This document shows, piece by piece, positions 26,718-37,042 of a DNA stretch of 38,841 nucleotides. The notes under the pieces were generated by a model. The model saw only the letters and a program-made list of their open reading frames with translations. It searched no databases and had not been told where the DNA came from. Where the stretch lies: assembly GCA_030054195.1 (NCBI GenBank), contig JASGCJ010000010.1:1-38841 (forward strand), given 5' to 3'. Numbering within the stretch: position 1 is the stretch's first letter; each line of letters begins with the position of its first letter. This stretch comes from Minisyncoccota bacterium. GTDB lineage: Bacteria; Verrucomicrobiota; Verrucomicrobiia; Methylacidiphilales; Verrucolacustridaceae. The position numbers and the translations under genes were made by a program.

Positions 26718-27734
26718 TCAGGTCCCGTAGGCGATGGCAGCTTTCACCGTGCGGGCGAATCCAGGGAGAGAACCGAAGGTATCATCGACCGAACTGGCTT
26801 CGTAGCCGCAGTGGACCATGCAGTCGCGGCACTTCTCGTTGCCGCTCTTCTGGCCGTAATTTTCCCAAGCGGTGTCTTCCATCAACTGTTTGAAGGTCGG
26901 GACGTAGCCGTCTTGGAGTAGGTAGCAGGGTTTCTGCCAACCAAAGACGTTGAAGGTGGGGTTGCCCCAAGGTGTGCAGTCGTAATCCACGTTGCCTTGG
27001 AGGAATTCGAGGAAGTTGGGGGAGAGATTGAATTTCCAGGATTTTTTTCGTTGGTTGAGAATTTCTTGGAAGAGTTTCTTTGTGCGTTCACGGCCTAAGA
27101 AGTGTTCCTGGTCGGGAGCTTTTTGGTAGCTGTAGCCTGGGGAGAGCATCATGCCCTCGACCTTTAGTTTCATCATTTCATCAAAAAATTCACGGACGCG
27201 GGCGGGGTTGGCTCCTTCAAAGAGGGTGGTGTTGGTGGTAACACGGAATCCACGAGCGACGGCTTCTTTAATTCCTTCGAGGGCGGTTTTGTAGGTTCCA
27301 TCGCGACATACGGCGGCGTCGTGTTCGGGTTCGAGTCCGTCCATGTGGACGCTGAAGGTGAGATATTTGGTGGGTTTAAAGAGATCGATTTTGCGTTTGA
27401 GGAGGAGGGCGTTGGTGCAAAGGTATATGTATTTTTTGCGGGCGACGAGGCCTTCGACGATTTTATCGATCTCGGGATGGATCAGGGGTTCACCGCCGGG
27501 GATGGAGACCATAGGGGCCCCGCACTCATCCGCCGCGTCCCAGCACTGTTGGGGTGTGAGTCTTTTATTGAGAACGTGATCGGGATACTGGATTTTGCCG
27601 CAACCTGCGCATGCAAGGTTACAACGGAAGAGGGGTTCGAGCATGAGGACAAGGGGATAGCGTTTGTTGCCACGGATTTTTTGTCCGAGAACATAGGAGG
27701 CAACTGTCCAAGCTTGGCTAATAGGAACTGGCAT
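26718..27734 (-). CDS. hpnH: Adenosyl-hopene transferase HpnH (radical SAM)
   Basis: HpnH adds the 5'-deoxyadenosyl radical to diploptene to make adenosylhopane, the first step of C35 extended hopanoids. The 338-residue protein has the radical-SAM CX3CX2C (C38, C42, C45 in RCNLACAGCG), the GGEP motif (SIPGGEPLIHPE), and the family's N-terminus (ISQAWTVASYVLGQKIRGNK) and C-terminal cysteines (C302, C305, C309 in CRDCMVHCGYEAS). The match to HpnH is strong over the whole length. No squalene-hopene cyclase (shc) or other hpn gene lies in the window, so the pathway must be completed elsewhere. Confidence 0.95.
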   Translation of the reverse strand: MPVPISQAWTVASYVLGQKIRGNKRYPLVLMLEPLFRCNLACAGCGKIQYPDHVLNKRLTPQQCWDAADECGAPMVSIPGGEPLIHPEIDKIVEGLVARKKYIYLCTNALLLKRKIDLFKPTKYLTFSVHMDGLEPEHDAAVCRDGTYKTALEGIKEAVARGFRVTTNTTLFEGANPARVREFFDEMMKLKVEGMMLSPGYSYQKAPDQEHFLGRERTKKLFQEILNQRKKSWKFNLSPNFLEFLQGNVDYDCTPWGNPTFNVFGWQKPCYLLQDGYVPTFKQLMEDTAWENYGQKSGNEKCRDCMVHCGYEASSVDDTFGSLPGFARTVKAAIAYGT

Positions 27735-27827
27735 AGAAGAAGTAGTGAGGCTACAAATACAATCGCATATGTCAACGGAACCCGATGGAAGATATGGATT
27801 GCTTAAGTATCTGATGGATAGATTTAT

Positions 27828-29492
27828 ATGAAGATAGGCACCTTGCAGTTAAATTTTACTGTTGGGGATTTTAGTGGAAATAGTGAAAAATTAGTGTCTG
27901 CGTATGAGAGGGCGGTTAGGGAGGGGGCGGAGTTGTGTGTGGGATCAGAGCTAGGGTTGTGCGGGTATCCGCCCCGGGATCTTCTGAATCGGCGGGATTT
28001 TGTAGAGTCGCACGAGCGGGCATTGCGTGAGGTGGCAAAGAGGGTAAGCAAAGTACCGCTATTGATCGGGGGGATTGAGAAAACAAATCAAAAGACGGGT
28101 AGGCCGTTATACAACACGGCTTTTTTAGTGCAGAAGGGCAAGATACGGGCAGTAGCACGGAAGATTTTGTTGCCGACTTACGATGTATTTGATGAGGACA
28201 GGTATTTCGAGGCCGGAGATAAGGTGGGGAGCGTGAGGATCGCAGGAAAGCGGGTGGGGGTAACGATCTGTGAAGATATTTGGAATGATGAGGACCTGTG
28301 GCCTGAGAGAAGGTACCGGATAGATCCAGTGCGAGAGTTGGCGAAAAAGGGCATGGATCTGCTGATCAACTTATCGGCTTCACCTTGGAACATTGGAAAG
28401 GAGAAGGTGCGGTATCGGCTTTTGGCGGAGGTGGCGAAACGGGAGAAGATTCCTGTGATTCAAGTGAATCAGGTGGGAGGGAATGATGAGCTGGTGTTTG
28501 ATGGTCAGAGTTTGGGAGTGGGAGTAAAGGGTGGGTTGCTAGCGCGAGGGGCGGCGTTTATGGAGGATGTGAAGGTGGTGGATATCGGAGGAAAGGAGGA
28601 GAAGCCGGTCTGGGCGGGGGATGAAGAGCAGGTGTTTCAGGCATTGGTTTTGGGGACAAGGGATTATTTGCAGAAGTGTGGATTTCAGGAGGTGGTGCTG
28701 GGATTGAGTGGAGGGATCGACAGTGCGTTGGTGTCGGTTGTTGCGGCGGAGGCGCTCGGAAAGGACAAGGTGTTGGGGGTAGCAATGCCGAGTCGATTTT
28801 CGAGCGCTGGAAGCTTGGCGGATGCGGAGGCGTTAGCGAAGCGGTTGGGAATTCGGTATAAAGAAATTCCGATTGAGGACACTTTTTCAGCGATGTTGCG
28901 ATCGATCGCACCTGCCCGAGAGGGAAGAAGCGGGGGATTAACGGAGGAGAATCTGCAGTCGCGAATTCGCGGCATGACGCTGATGGCAATTTCGAATGAT
29001 TCGGGTCGGCTCCTGCTCACGACAGGAAATAAGAGTGAGATGGCGGTGGGGTACTGCACTTTGTATGGCGACATGTGCGGGGCGTTGGCAGTGATTGCGG
29101 ATGTACCCAAGACGTTGGTGTACCGGATTTCGCGATGGATCAATCGTGAGCGGGAGATTATTCCCAAAAACTCGATCGAGAAGGCGCCGAGTGCCGAGCT
29201 GCGACCTGACCAGAAGGATCAGGATAGTTTACCGCCGTATGAAGAGTTGGACCGGATTTTAGAGAGCTATGTGGTGAATGAGGGTTCGATCCAGGGGATG
29301 GTGAAAAAGGGGATTTCCAAAGTGTTGGCGGAGGAGATGGTGCGGAAGATCGACATTTCGGAGTACAAGCGGAGGCAGGCAGCGCCAGGGCTGAAGGTGA
29401 CGACGAAGGCGTTTGGTGTGGGCCGGCGGATTCCGTTGGCTCAGCGGTTTGATCCGCGGGGGGCGGTTTCGGGTGGAAAAGGAAATTTATAG
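27828..29492 (+). CDS. nadE: Glutamine-dependent NAD+ synthetase
   Basis: NadE amidates nicotinic acid adenine dinucleotide to NAD+, using glutamine. Residues 1-270 form the nitrilase-fold glutaminase with the E-K-C triad E41, K112 and C148 (ELGLCGYPPRDL, ARKILLPTYDVF, GVTICEDIWND). Residues about 285-554 form the synthetase with the PP-loop SGGIDS (294-299) and TGNKSEMAVGYCTLYGDMCG. The length of 554 is normal for the two-domain type. It is divergent from hpnH, and its last 52 bases overlap the 3' end of the convergent sulfotransferase gene. Confidence 0.98.
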   Translation: MKIGTLQLNFTVGDFSGNSEKLVSAYERAVREGAELCVGSELGLCGYPPRDLLNRRDFVESHERALREVAKRVSKVPLLIGGIEKTNQKTGRPLYNTAFLVQKGKIRAVARKILLPTYDVFDEDRYFEAGDKVGSVRIAGKRVGVTICEDIWNDEDLWPERRYRIDPVRELAKKGMDLLINLSASPWNIGKEKVRYRLLAEVAKREKIPVIQVNQVGGNDELVFDGQSLGVGVKGGLLARGAAFMEDVKVVDIGGKEEKPVWAGDEEQVFQALVLGTRDYLQKCGFQEVVLGLSGGIDSALVSVVAAEALGKDKVLGVAMPSRFSSAGSLADAEALAKRLGIRYKEIPIEDTFSAMLRSIAPAREGRSGGLTEENLQSRIRGMTLMAISNDSGRLLLTTGNKSEMAVGYCTLYGDMCGALAVIADVPKTLVYRISRWINREREIIPKNSIEKAPSAELRPDQKDQDSLPPYEELDRILESYVVNEGSIQGMVKKGISKVLAEEMVRKIDISEYKRRQAAPGLKVTTKAFGVGRRIPLAQRFDPRGAVSGGKGNL

Positions 29493-30604
29493 CGCTTCAT
29501 GAGGCCGCCGACCTCCCTTCTTATCCAATCCCGATTGAGGCCATATTCCATAAGGGTGTAGCGGTGCGAACTTTTGTATTCGAGGGCGCGCTTGGTTTCG
29601 GTCTGGATTTGGCGTGCCGCGCGGGCAGTTAGGGGAATTCCGAAATGATCGTAAATCGAACGGGCGACTGAATCGGGCTTTCGAACAAGATCGGTGTAGA
29701 AAATGCGGAGGTAGGATTCGGATTTTGATGTGATGTCATATTTTTCCAAATGAAGAAACCAGGCGGCGGCAAGTTCGGCATACTCCATGGATTCAGGTCC
29801 ATCCTTCTGAATCTTGGGATCGACCCAGTTCCAGACGGTATAAAAAACGCTGATATGGGACGGGATGGATTCCACTGGGTTTCGTAAGATATTAATGATT
29901 CGGGCATCGGGAAATTCGGCACGAATGGATTCGATCGATCCGGATAGCTGGGTAGCTTTGGAGAGAAGAATCTTGTCGGGACCATTGAGATAAAGGTGTC
30001 GCTGAAGGCAGGAGCGGTAGTAGCGCATGAGGCGGCGGCGTTGGCGGGGTGGAAGGTCGTCTGCAAAGCCAGCCCCCCAAAGTGCGCGGACGTAGGGGAA
30101 TAGGAGGTAGATGGCCTCTGTGACGAAGGTGTAGACGAAGAATCCGTCGTCTTCTTCAGGTTCGGCGAAGCGCATTTTGTGCATTCCGTCCCAACCCCCA
30201 AAGCAGTGGCGTTCGATCCATGAGGAGATGTCGAACAGGAGTCCGCCTTTTTGGCGACTCGCGGCGGCAACGGAGTGAATGAATTTCTGAATTGTGATGC
30301 TGGGAAAGATAGTTTGGTACATAAGGACGGGGGCGAAGGTGTTACGGTTTTTGGCGAGGAGTTTTTGAAGAAAGGTGGTGCCGCTGCGGGGAGGGGCGAT
30401 AATAAATACGGGCTTGTGAACCTTTTGCCTGCGAAAGCCAGGGTAAAGGATATGGTCAAGGGAGCGCCCAATGACTACGACGACCCAGAAGCAGCAGAGT
30501 AGAAAAAGGAAGAAGGTGACGATCACCCAGCGTCTGAGTTGGAAAGGGCGTGCCAGGTAGTTCAGATAAAGAGCTTTGGCGGTAATGCCTAAATTCAGGT
30601 ACAT
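29441..30604 (-). CDS. Membrane-anchored sulfotransferase family protein
   Basis: A 387-residue protein with an N-terminal membrane helix (about 26-46) followed by the PAPS 5'-phosphosulfate loop APPRSGTTFLQKLL (P71-T77) and the 3'-phosphate region IINILRNPVESIPSHIS. These define the sulfotransferase_3-type fold, which moves sulfate from PAPS to a carbohydrate, lipid or protein. The acceptor is not predictable. The catalytic half should face the cytoplasm, where PAPS is found. Its 3' end overlaps nadE antisense by 52 bases, so about the last 16 residues are encoded opposite nadE. Confidence 0.88.
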   Translation of the reverse strand: MYLNLGITAKALYLNYLARPFQLRRWVIVTFFLFLLCCFWVVVVIGRSLDHILYPGFRRQKVHKPVFIIAPPRSGTTFLQKLLAKNRNTFAPVLMYQTIFPSITIQKFIHSVAAASRQKGGLLFDISSWIERHCFGGWDGMHKMRFAEPEEDDGFFVYTFVTEAIYLLFPYVRALWGAGFADDLPPRQRRRLMRYYRSCLQRHLYLNGPDKILLSKATQLSGSIESIRAEFPDARIINILRNPVESIPSHISVFYTVWNWVDPKIQKDGPESMEYAELAAAWFLHLEKYDITSKSESYLRIFYTDLVRKPDSVARSIYDHFGIPLTARAARQIQTETKRALEYKSSHRYTLMEYGLNRDWIRREVGGLMKRYKFPFPPETAPRGSNR

Positions 30605-30663
30605 AGGGATTAGCTTTTTTTAGTGAAAAAGGCGTTAAGGACAATCCAAACCCCCTAACTACA

Positions 30664-31278
30664 ATGACCCTCGACTTTCTGATCAGTGCGATCTCTGACT
30701 TTCGTTATCTGGCGATGTTTGGAATTCTTTTTGTTTCGGCCATGGGAGTGCCTCTTCCGGAAGAGCCCTTGCTGGTGGCGAGTGGGTTATCGGTGGGTTG
30801 GGGAACGTCTTCTTACTGGATGACGTGTCTGGCTTGTTTGGCGGGAATTCTATCGGGGGACTTGTGGGTTTATTTCTTAGGGAGAAGGGGTGGAGAGTGG
30901 TTTTTGCGAACGCGTTTGGGCTCGGTGGTCTTTTCACAGAGCAGGCAGAAAAAGATTGAGCACCTGTTCGAGAAGCATGGGATGAAGACGGTTTTTCTGG
31001 GGCGATTTATTCCTGCGGTCCGGTTCGGGGTTTTCTTTTTTGCAGGGAGGCACCAGATGGATCTGAAAAAGTTTTTAGCTCTGAATGCGGTGGGTGCACT
31101 GGTGTATGCCCCTTTATGGATCTGGTTGAGTGCGGTTGCGGGGGAACGATTTGCCCGAACGCCTGCGGCTGCGAGATTAGCGGAGCAGTGGGTGGGTCAG
31201 GGGAGTTTGGTTCTGATTGGGCTAGTGGTTTTGATAGTCGGCGGTTTGATTTGGGGAGCGGGCAAAAAAAAGGAGTGA
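30664..31278 (+). CDS. DedA family membrane protein
   Basis: A 204-residue polytopic membrane protein with the DedA/VTT pattern: MGVPLPEEPLLVASGLSVG (the first re-entrant region), a GDLWVYFLGRRGG segment, and GRFIPAVRFGVFFFAGRHQM with the essential Arg residues. DedA proteins flip phospholipids or undecaprenyl phosphate. The C-terminal helix is followed by a lysine tail. Its stop is one base from the stop of the convergent LipM-like gene. Confidence 0.93.
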   Translation: MTLDFLISAISDFRYLAMFGILFVSAMGVPLPEEPLLVASGLSVGWGTSSYWMTCLACLAGILSGDLWVYFLGRRGGEWFLRTRLGSVVFSQSRQKKIEHLFEKHGMKTVFLGRFIPAVRFGVFFFAGRHQMDLKKFLALNAVGALVYAPLWIWLSAVAGERFARTPAAARLAEQWVGQGSLVLIGLVVLIVGGLIWGAGKKKE

Positions 31279-31279
31279 T

Positions 31280-31939
31280 TTAGCGGGAGAAGTTCCAGTC
31301 GTTTTTGGCGTAGCGCTCTTTTTCAAGAGAGTCGGCGAGTTGGAGTTCGGCTGAGGTGAGTGAGGAGGGAGTGGAATTTTCGCCCAGGCAATCGGCGAGG
31401 AATGTGGGCAGGAGATTAAAAAGGATTGGAGGGATGGATTGGGGAAGAAGGATGCTGCCTTGGTGAAGGCAACCCTGTTTGGTGCGTCGTTGGGCGGCTC
31501 CTGCAAGCTTGTGGCCTTGGGGATTGAGGATATCGGCTGGAACAGGTTTAAGGAAACAAGCGGGGTCGTCCTGTTTGGGTTGAGCTGTGGCGAGCTGGCA
31601 AGGGACGCCGCTTTTCTGGAGGGCATGAGCGATTGCAGAGTGGATTTTTTGGTAAGAGGGGAGAGTGCCCGAGGTAGTGAGAGGGTGAGTGGGGGGAAGG
31701 ACGAGAGTGTAGGTAAGGTCTTTTCCGTGTTCGACGAGGCCTCCTCCCGTAAAGCGGCGAACGATAGGACGGTCCGTGGGGGCGAGCTGGGCTTTTTGAA
31801 AGTATCCGATTGAGACGCAGGGTTGATCCCAGGAGTAGATGCGAAGAACGGGGGATTGGACGTGGCGCAGGAGGGATTCATCGATGGCCATATTGCGAGC
31901 GGGAGACGCAGCGGTGTGAAGGAGTAGGCGAAAGGGCAT
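31280..31939 (-). CDS. Lipoate-protein ligase / octanoyltransferase-like protein (LipM/LplA family)
   Basis: A 219-residue protein of the BPL/LPL fold: NMAIDESLLR, YSWDQPCVSIGYFQ, the RRFTGGGLVEHGKDLTYTL signature, and GHKLAGAAQRRTKQGCLHQG with the conserved Lys (K144). C128 in DPACFLKP sits where LipM octanoyltransferases carry their catalytic Cys, so I favour LipM-type transfer of octanoyl from ACP over ATP-dependent lipoate ligation. Either would make the substrate for LipA at 2307. No LipB is seen in the window. Confidence 0.82.
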   Translation of the reverse strand: MPFRLLLHTAASPARNMAIDESLLRHVQSPVLRIYSWDQPCVSIGYFQKAQLAPTDRPIVRRFTGGGLVEHGKDLTYTLVLPPTHPLTTSGTLPSYQKIHSAIAHALQKSGVPCQLATAQPKQDDPACFLKPVPADILNPQGHKLAGAAQRRTKQGCLHQGSILLPQSIPPILFNLLPTFLADCLGENSTPSSLTSAELQLADSLEKERYAKNDWNFSR

Positions 31940-32011
31940 GAGGGTACGATGGTGAGAAGAAGAAGGGCGGGCAAGAGTTGCCAGCGTCTCGGGGTTTGCT
32001 AGGGAAAGGGG

Positions 32012-32278
32012 ATGAAATTTATTCTGTCGATGGGTGGTGCAGCTCTTCTGTTTCTGGCGGGTTGCGCAAGTTCGGGGAGTCGAGATGCTGGGATGGCAAT
32101 GATTTTGTCCGACGTCCCGTTCAAGGAAGCAGGGCCGAACCAGGTGACGCCTGCCACATCGACCCTACGGAGGGGTGATCGTGTGAGTGTGAGGAGAGTG
32201 ATTGGGGATTATGCGGAGGTGGAAACGATGGATCATCGGCGGGGATACGTTCCGACGGCAGTTTTAGAAGACCAGTAA
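32012..32278 (+). CDS. Small lipoprotein with SH3-like domain
   Basis: An 88-residue lipoprotein with signal peptide and lipobox LAGC (C18), then a spacer and an SH3b-like module (LRRGDRVSVRRVIGDYAEVE, ending MDHRRGYVPTAVLE), the usual R-x-G-x-x-V...Y..V...GYV pattern. Such modules bind peptidoglycan or protein partners in the envelope. A GGGAAAGGGG Shine-Dalgarno precedes ATG 32012. It lies 44 bases upstream of the TPP riboswitch; no role in thiamin metabolism is implied. Confidence 0.85.
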   Translation: MKFILSMGGAALLFLAGCASSGSRDAGMAMILSDVPFKEAGPNQVTPATSTLRRGDRVSVRRVIGDYAEVETMDHRRGYVPTAVLEDQ

Positions 32279-32322
32279 ATTGGAAAAATAATTGGCGTTG
32301 GGGCAAGGGAGGTTTATGTTTG

Positions 32323-34351
<2,029 letters not shown>

Positions 34352-34381
34352 AGGTTTGCGTGATAGGCGGGGTTCTCTTGT

Positions 34382-34397
34382 AATTAGGTCCCTAATT
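34382..34397. repeat. Short palindrome at the thiC/EVE convergent junction
   Basis: AATTAGG and CCTAATT are perfect inverted copies with two bases between them, overlapping the stop codon of the EVE gene, in the 32-base gap where thiC and the EVE gene converge. It may help end transcription, but it is AT-rich and lacks a following T-run. Confidence 0.35.
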
Positions 34398-34791
34398 TAA
34401 CGATGGCAGAGAAAAGGTTGGGTGGGATAGGCATGACAGAGAGGCGGGATTGGCGAAGAAGCAGCAGTTCGGAAAATCTTTTATCTGCTTTGAGTTGATC
34501 GAGGGTGACAGGTTTGGATAGGACCCGTGTTGCCCCCAGAAGCACGGAGCTCCACTCCTCTCCTTTGGGTGAAGCGGGGTCAGGGAACGCGGTTTTAAGA
34601 ACTTGGGCAATTCCGACGACGGCTTTTTCATCCACGCTGTGGTAGTAGAGCACTTGATCTCCTGCTTGCATGGCGCGAAGGAAATTGCGGGCTTGATAGT
34701 TTCTAACTCCGTCCCAGATCGTCTTCTTCTCCTTTAGAAAGAGGGAGAAGGGGTATTTGGAGGGCTCCTGTTTAACCAGCCAGTGGTTCAT
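34384..34791 (-). CDS. EVE domain protein
   Basis: A 135-residue single EVE (PUA-like) domain: MNHWLVKQEPSKYPFSLFLK, then WDGVRNYQARNFLRAMQAGDQVLYYHS and VVGIAQVLKTAFPDP, the standard family order. EVE domains bind modified bases in DNA or RNA; the ligand is not known for this type. It is divergent from lysA and is not next to any restriction gene. Confidence 0.95.
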   Translation of the reverse strand: MNHWLVKQEPSKYPFSLFLKEKKTIWDGVRNYQARNFLRAMQAGDQVLYYHSVDEKAVVGIAQVLKTAFPDPASPKGEEWSSVLLGATRVLSKPVTLDQLKADKRFSELLLLRQSRLSVMPIPPNLFSAIVKLGT

Positions 34792-34931
34792 GGGGGAATA
34801 TTGTTAGTGCAGATCAGAAAAAAGTTGAAGACTAAGTTGAGGTTTAGGGTTTTGGGTATTCATAGTTTGGGGTAAGGCCTGCTATCGACGGTATCTTTCA
34901 GACTCCCCCTTTTTGCGGCATTTGATATGCT

Positions 34932-36224
34932 ATGCCAATGCACGGTTTCCAGAGAAAAGGAGGAAAGCTTTTTGCCGAAGGAGTCAGCCTTGATGGGTTG
35001 GCCGATCGGTATGGCACCCCTTTGTATGTGTACTCTGCAGGCACGATCGTGGATCACTATCGCAGGTTGCGAGGGGTGCTGCGTGCCGTGAACCCCTTGA
35101 TCTGTTACTCGGTTAAGGCGAATAGCAATTTGGCTATTTTGTCGATTCTGTCCCGTTTGGGTAGTGGTTTTGATGTGGTGAGTGGTGGGGAGTTGGAGCG
35201 AGTGCGCAAGGTCGGGGGCAAGATGGATCGATGCGTCTTTGCTGGGGTGGGAAAAACACGGGAGGAGATTGAGCTAGGGCTCCGTTTTGGAGTGAAGGCT
35301 TTCCATGTGGAGAGTGAGGAGGAGTTGGAGCAGATCGCGGCAGTAGCAGGCCGTAAAAAGGGGCGTCATGCTCCGATCGCCTTACGGGTGAATCCTGATG
35401 TTGAGGCGGGTGGTCATGCCAAGATCACAACAGGAACGTACGCAAATAAGTTCGGCATTCCCTATGAGCTGGTAGCCGCGGCTTATCGGAGGGCTGGGGC
35501 GGATCCGCGTCTTCATCTGCGTGGAATTCAGATGCACATAGGGTCGCAGATCACGCGCGTGGAGCCTTTTCGTGCGGCCGTTCGCAAGATGATCCCCTTG
35601 GTAGAGCGTTTGAGGGATCGGCACGGGTTGGAATACTTCGATGTCGGGGGTGGATTGGGAATTGTATATGAAGATGCGCTGGCCAGTGGGCGGGATGGTT
35701 GGTGGAAGACTTTGCGTTCTGAAAAGGCGATGACCCTGAATGAGTATGCCACTTCTCTTGTGCCGATGTTGAGGGATCTCAAGATGGATATTCTTTTGGA
35801 GCCCGGACGTTTTCTTGTGGGAAATGCAGGAGTTTTGGTTTCCGAAGTTCTCTACCGGAAGTCGACAGGGCAGAAGTACTTTACGATTGTGGATGCCGGA
35901 ATGAATGATCTTGTTCGACCTGCTCTGTACGAGGCTTACCACCAGATTGAACCTGTCGGAAAACCGCGACCTGGAGCGATACCGACCGATGTAGTGGGGC
36001 CTGTATGTGAGTCGGGCGATGTGTTTTGTCACGACCGATCGTTGCCTCCTTTGGAGAGGGGAGATCGTGTGGCCATCCTGAGTGCGGGGGCATATGGGTT
36101 TTCAATGAGCTCGAACTACAACACCCGACCTCGCCCGGCAGAAGTTCTGGTCACAGGTTCACGGGCAAGAGTTGTAAGGGCTCGGGAGCGGGTGGCTGGT
36201 TTGTGGCAAGGGGAGAGGAAGTAG
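34932..36224 (+). CDS. lysA: Diaminopimelate decarboxylase
   Basis: LysA makes L-lysine from meso-DAP with PLP. The 430-residue enzyme has the PLP lysine K62 in YSVKANSN, GSGFDVVSGGELERV, HIGSQI, the glycine-rich FDVGGGLGIVYED loop, LEPGRFLVGNAG and VCESGDVFCHDR, all family hallmarks. It opens the lysA-dapF-dapA-dapB-folK run, ending in TAG that overlaps the dapF GTG by one base. No strong Shine-Dalgarno precedes ATG 34932; a second ATG lies two codons on. Confidence 0.97.
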   Translation: MPMHGFQRKGGKLFAEGVSLDGLADRYGTPLYVYSAGTIVDHYRRLRGVLRAVNPLICYSVKANSNLAILSILSRLGSGFDVVSGGELERVRKVGGKMDRCVFAGVGKTREEIELGLRFGVKAFHVESEEELEQIAAVAGRKKGRHAPIALRVNPDVEAGGHAKITTGTYANKFGIPYELVAAAYRRAGADPRLHLRGIQMHIGSQITRVEPFRAAVRKMIPLVERLRDRHGLEYFDVGGGLGIVYEDALASGRDGWWKTLRSEKAMTLNEYATSLVPMLRDLKMDILLEPGRFLVGNAGVLVSEVLYRKSTGQKYFTIVDAGMNDLVRPALYEAYHQIEPVGKPRPGAIPTDVVGPVCESGDVFCHDRSLPPLERGDRVAILSAGAYGFSMSSNYNTRPRPAEVLVTGSRARVVRARERVAGLWQGERK

Positions 36225-37042
36225 TGAGCCGTGCCGTTCGTTTCTGGAAGTTAGAGGGAGCAGGTAATGATTTTTTAGGGTTTGATGGAAGATCGAAAGC
36301 GTTCCGACTATCTCGTGCGGAGATTGCGCGCTTCTGTGATCGCCGACGTGGGGTAGGGGCGGATGGAGTTCTCGTTGTCGAAAAACCTAGAAGTCCAAAG
36401 GCTGATTTTCGGATGCGTTACTACAATTCGGACGGGGGTGAGGCCGAGATGTGTGGAAATGGAGCACGTTGCTTTGCTTTGTTGGCGCGTGCCGTTACAG
36501 CCCGTACAGGAAAGAGTCTGCGTGTGGAGACACGCGCGGGTTTAGTCATGCTCGAAATTTGTGGAAAAGATGTGCGTGTCTCGATGACGGAGCCTGGCTT
36601 GCCGAGATTGGGGAGAAAGATTGTTGCGGCGGGCAGAAAGGTGGCGTTGGACAGCATCAACACTGGGGTACCCCATGCGGTGGAGTTTGTGCGGTCGTTG
36701 TCGTCGGTGGATGTTTTAAGAAGTGGACGTGCGATTCGTACTCACTCGGCTTTTGCCCCAGGTGGAACGAATGTGAATTTTGTACAAATTGGGAAAGGTG
36801 GGAGGATCGAAGTAAGGACGTATGAGAGAGGGGTGGAGGGGGAGACATTGGCTTGTGGGACAGGAGTTGTGGCTTCGTCGATTCTTTCGAGTCTGCGCCG
36901 TGGAATCAGGCCCCCGATACGTGTAAGGACCCGAGGAGGGGATCTTTTAACTGTGGATTTTGAGTTAGAGGCGGGTCGTGCCAGAAAAGTAACCCTGCAA
37001 GGACCCGCCCGAATCGTGTATACGGGAGTGCTGTATGTTTAA
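36224..37042 (+). CDS. dapF: Diaminopimelate epimerase
   Basis: DapF interconverts LL- and meso-DAP with a two-cysteine mechanism, and both are present: C77 in MCGNGARC and C211 in ACGTGVVAS. The substrate-binding GAGNDF opens the 272-residue protein. I start it at GTG 36224 (MSRAVRFWKLEGAGNDF), which overlaps the lysA stop as TAGTG; an upstream in-frame ATG would add 66 residues read through the lysA 3' end. The gene overlaps dapA by 8 bases. Confidence 0.95.
   Translation: MSRAVRFWKLEGAGNDFLGFDGRSKAFRLSRAEIARFCDRRRGVGADGVLVVEKPRSPKADFRMRYYNSDGGEAEMCGNGARCFALLARAVTARTGKSLRVETRAGLVMLEICGKDVRVSMTEPGLPRLGRKIVAAGRKVALDSINTGVPHAVEFVRSLSSVDVLRSGRAIRTHSAFAPGGTNVNFVQIGKGGRIEVRTYERGVEGETLACGTGVVASSILSSLRRGIRPPIRVRTRGGDLLTVDFELEAGRARKVTLQGPARIVYTGVLYV

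Noticed and set aside
27770-27775. Perfect TTGACA on the minus strand upstream of hpnH
   Set aside because: At 16-18 bases downstream the sequence is GC-rich and has no -10-like hexamer, so it is not supported as a promoter.
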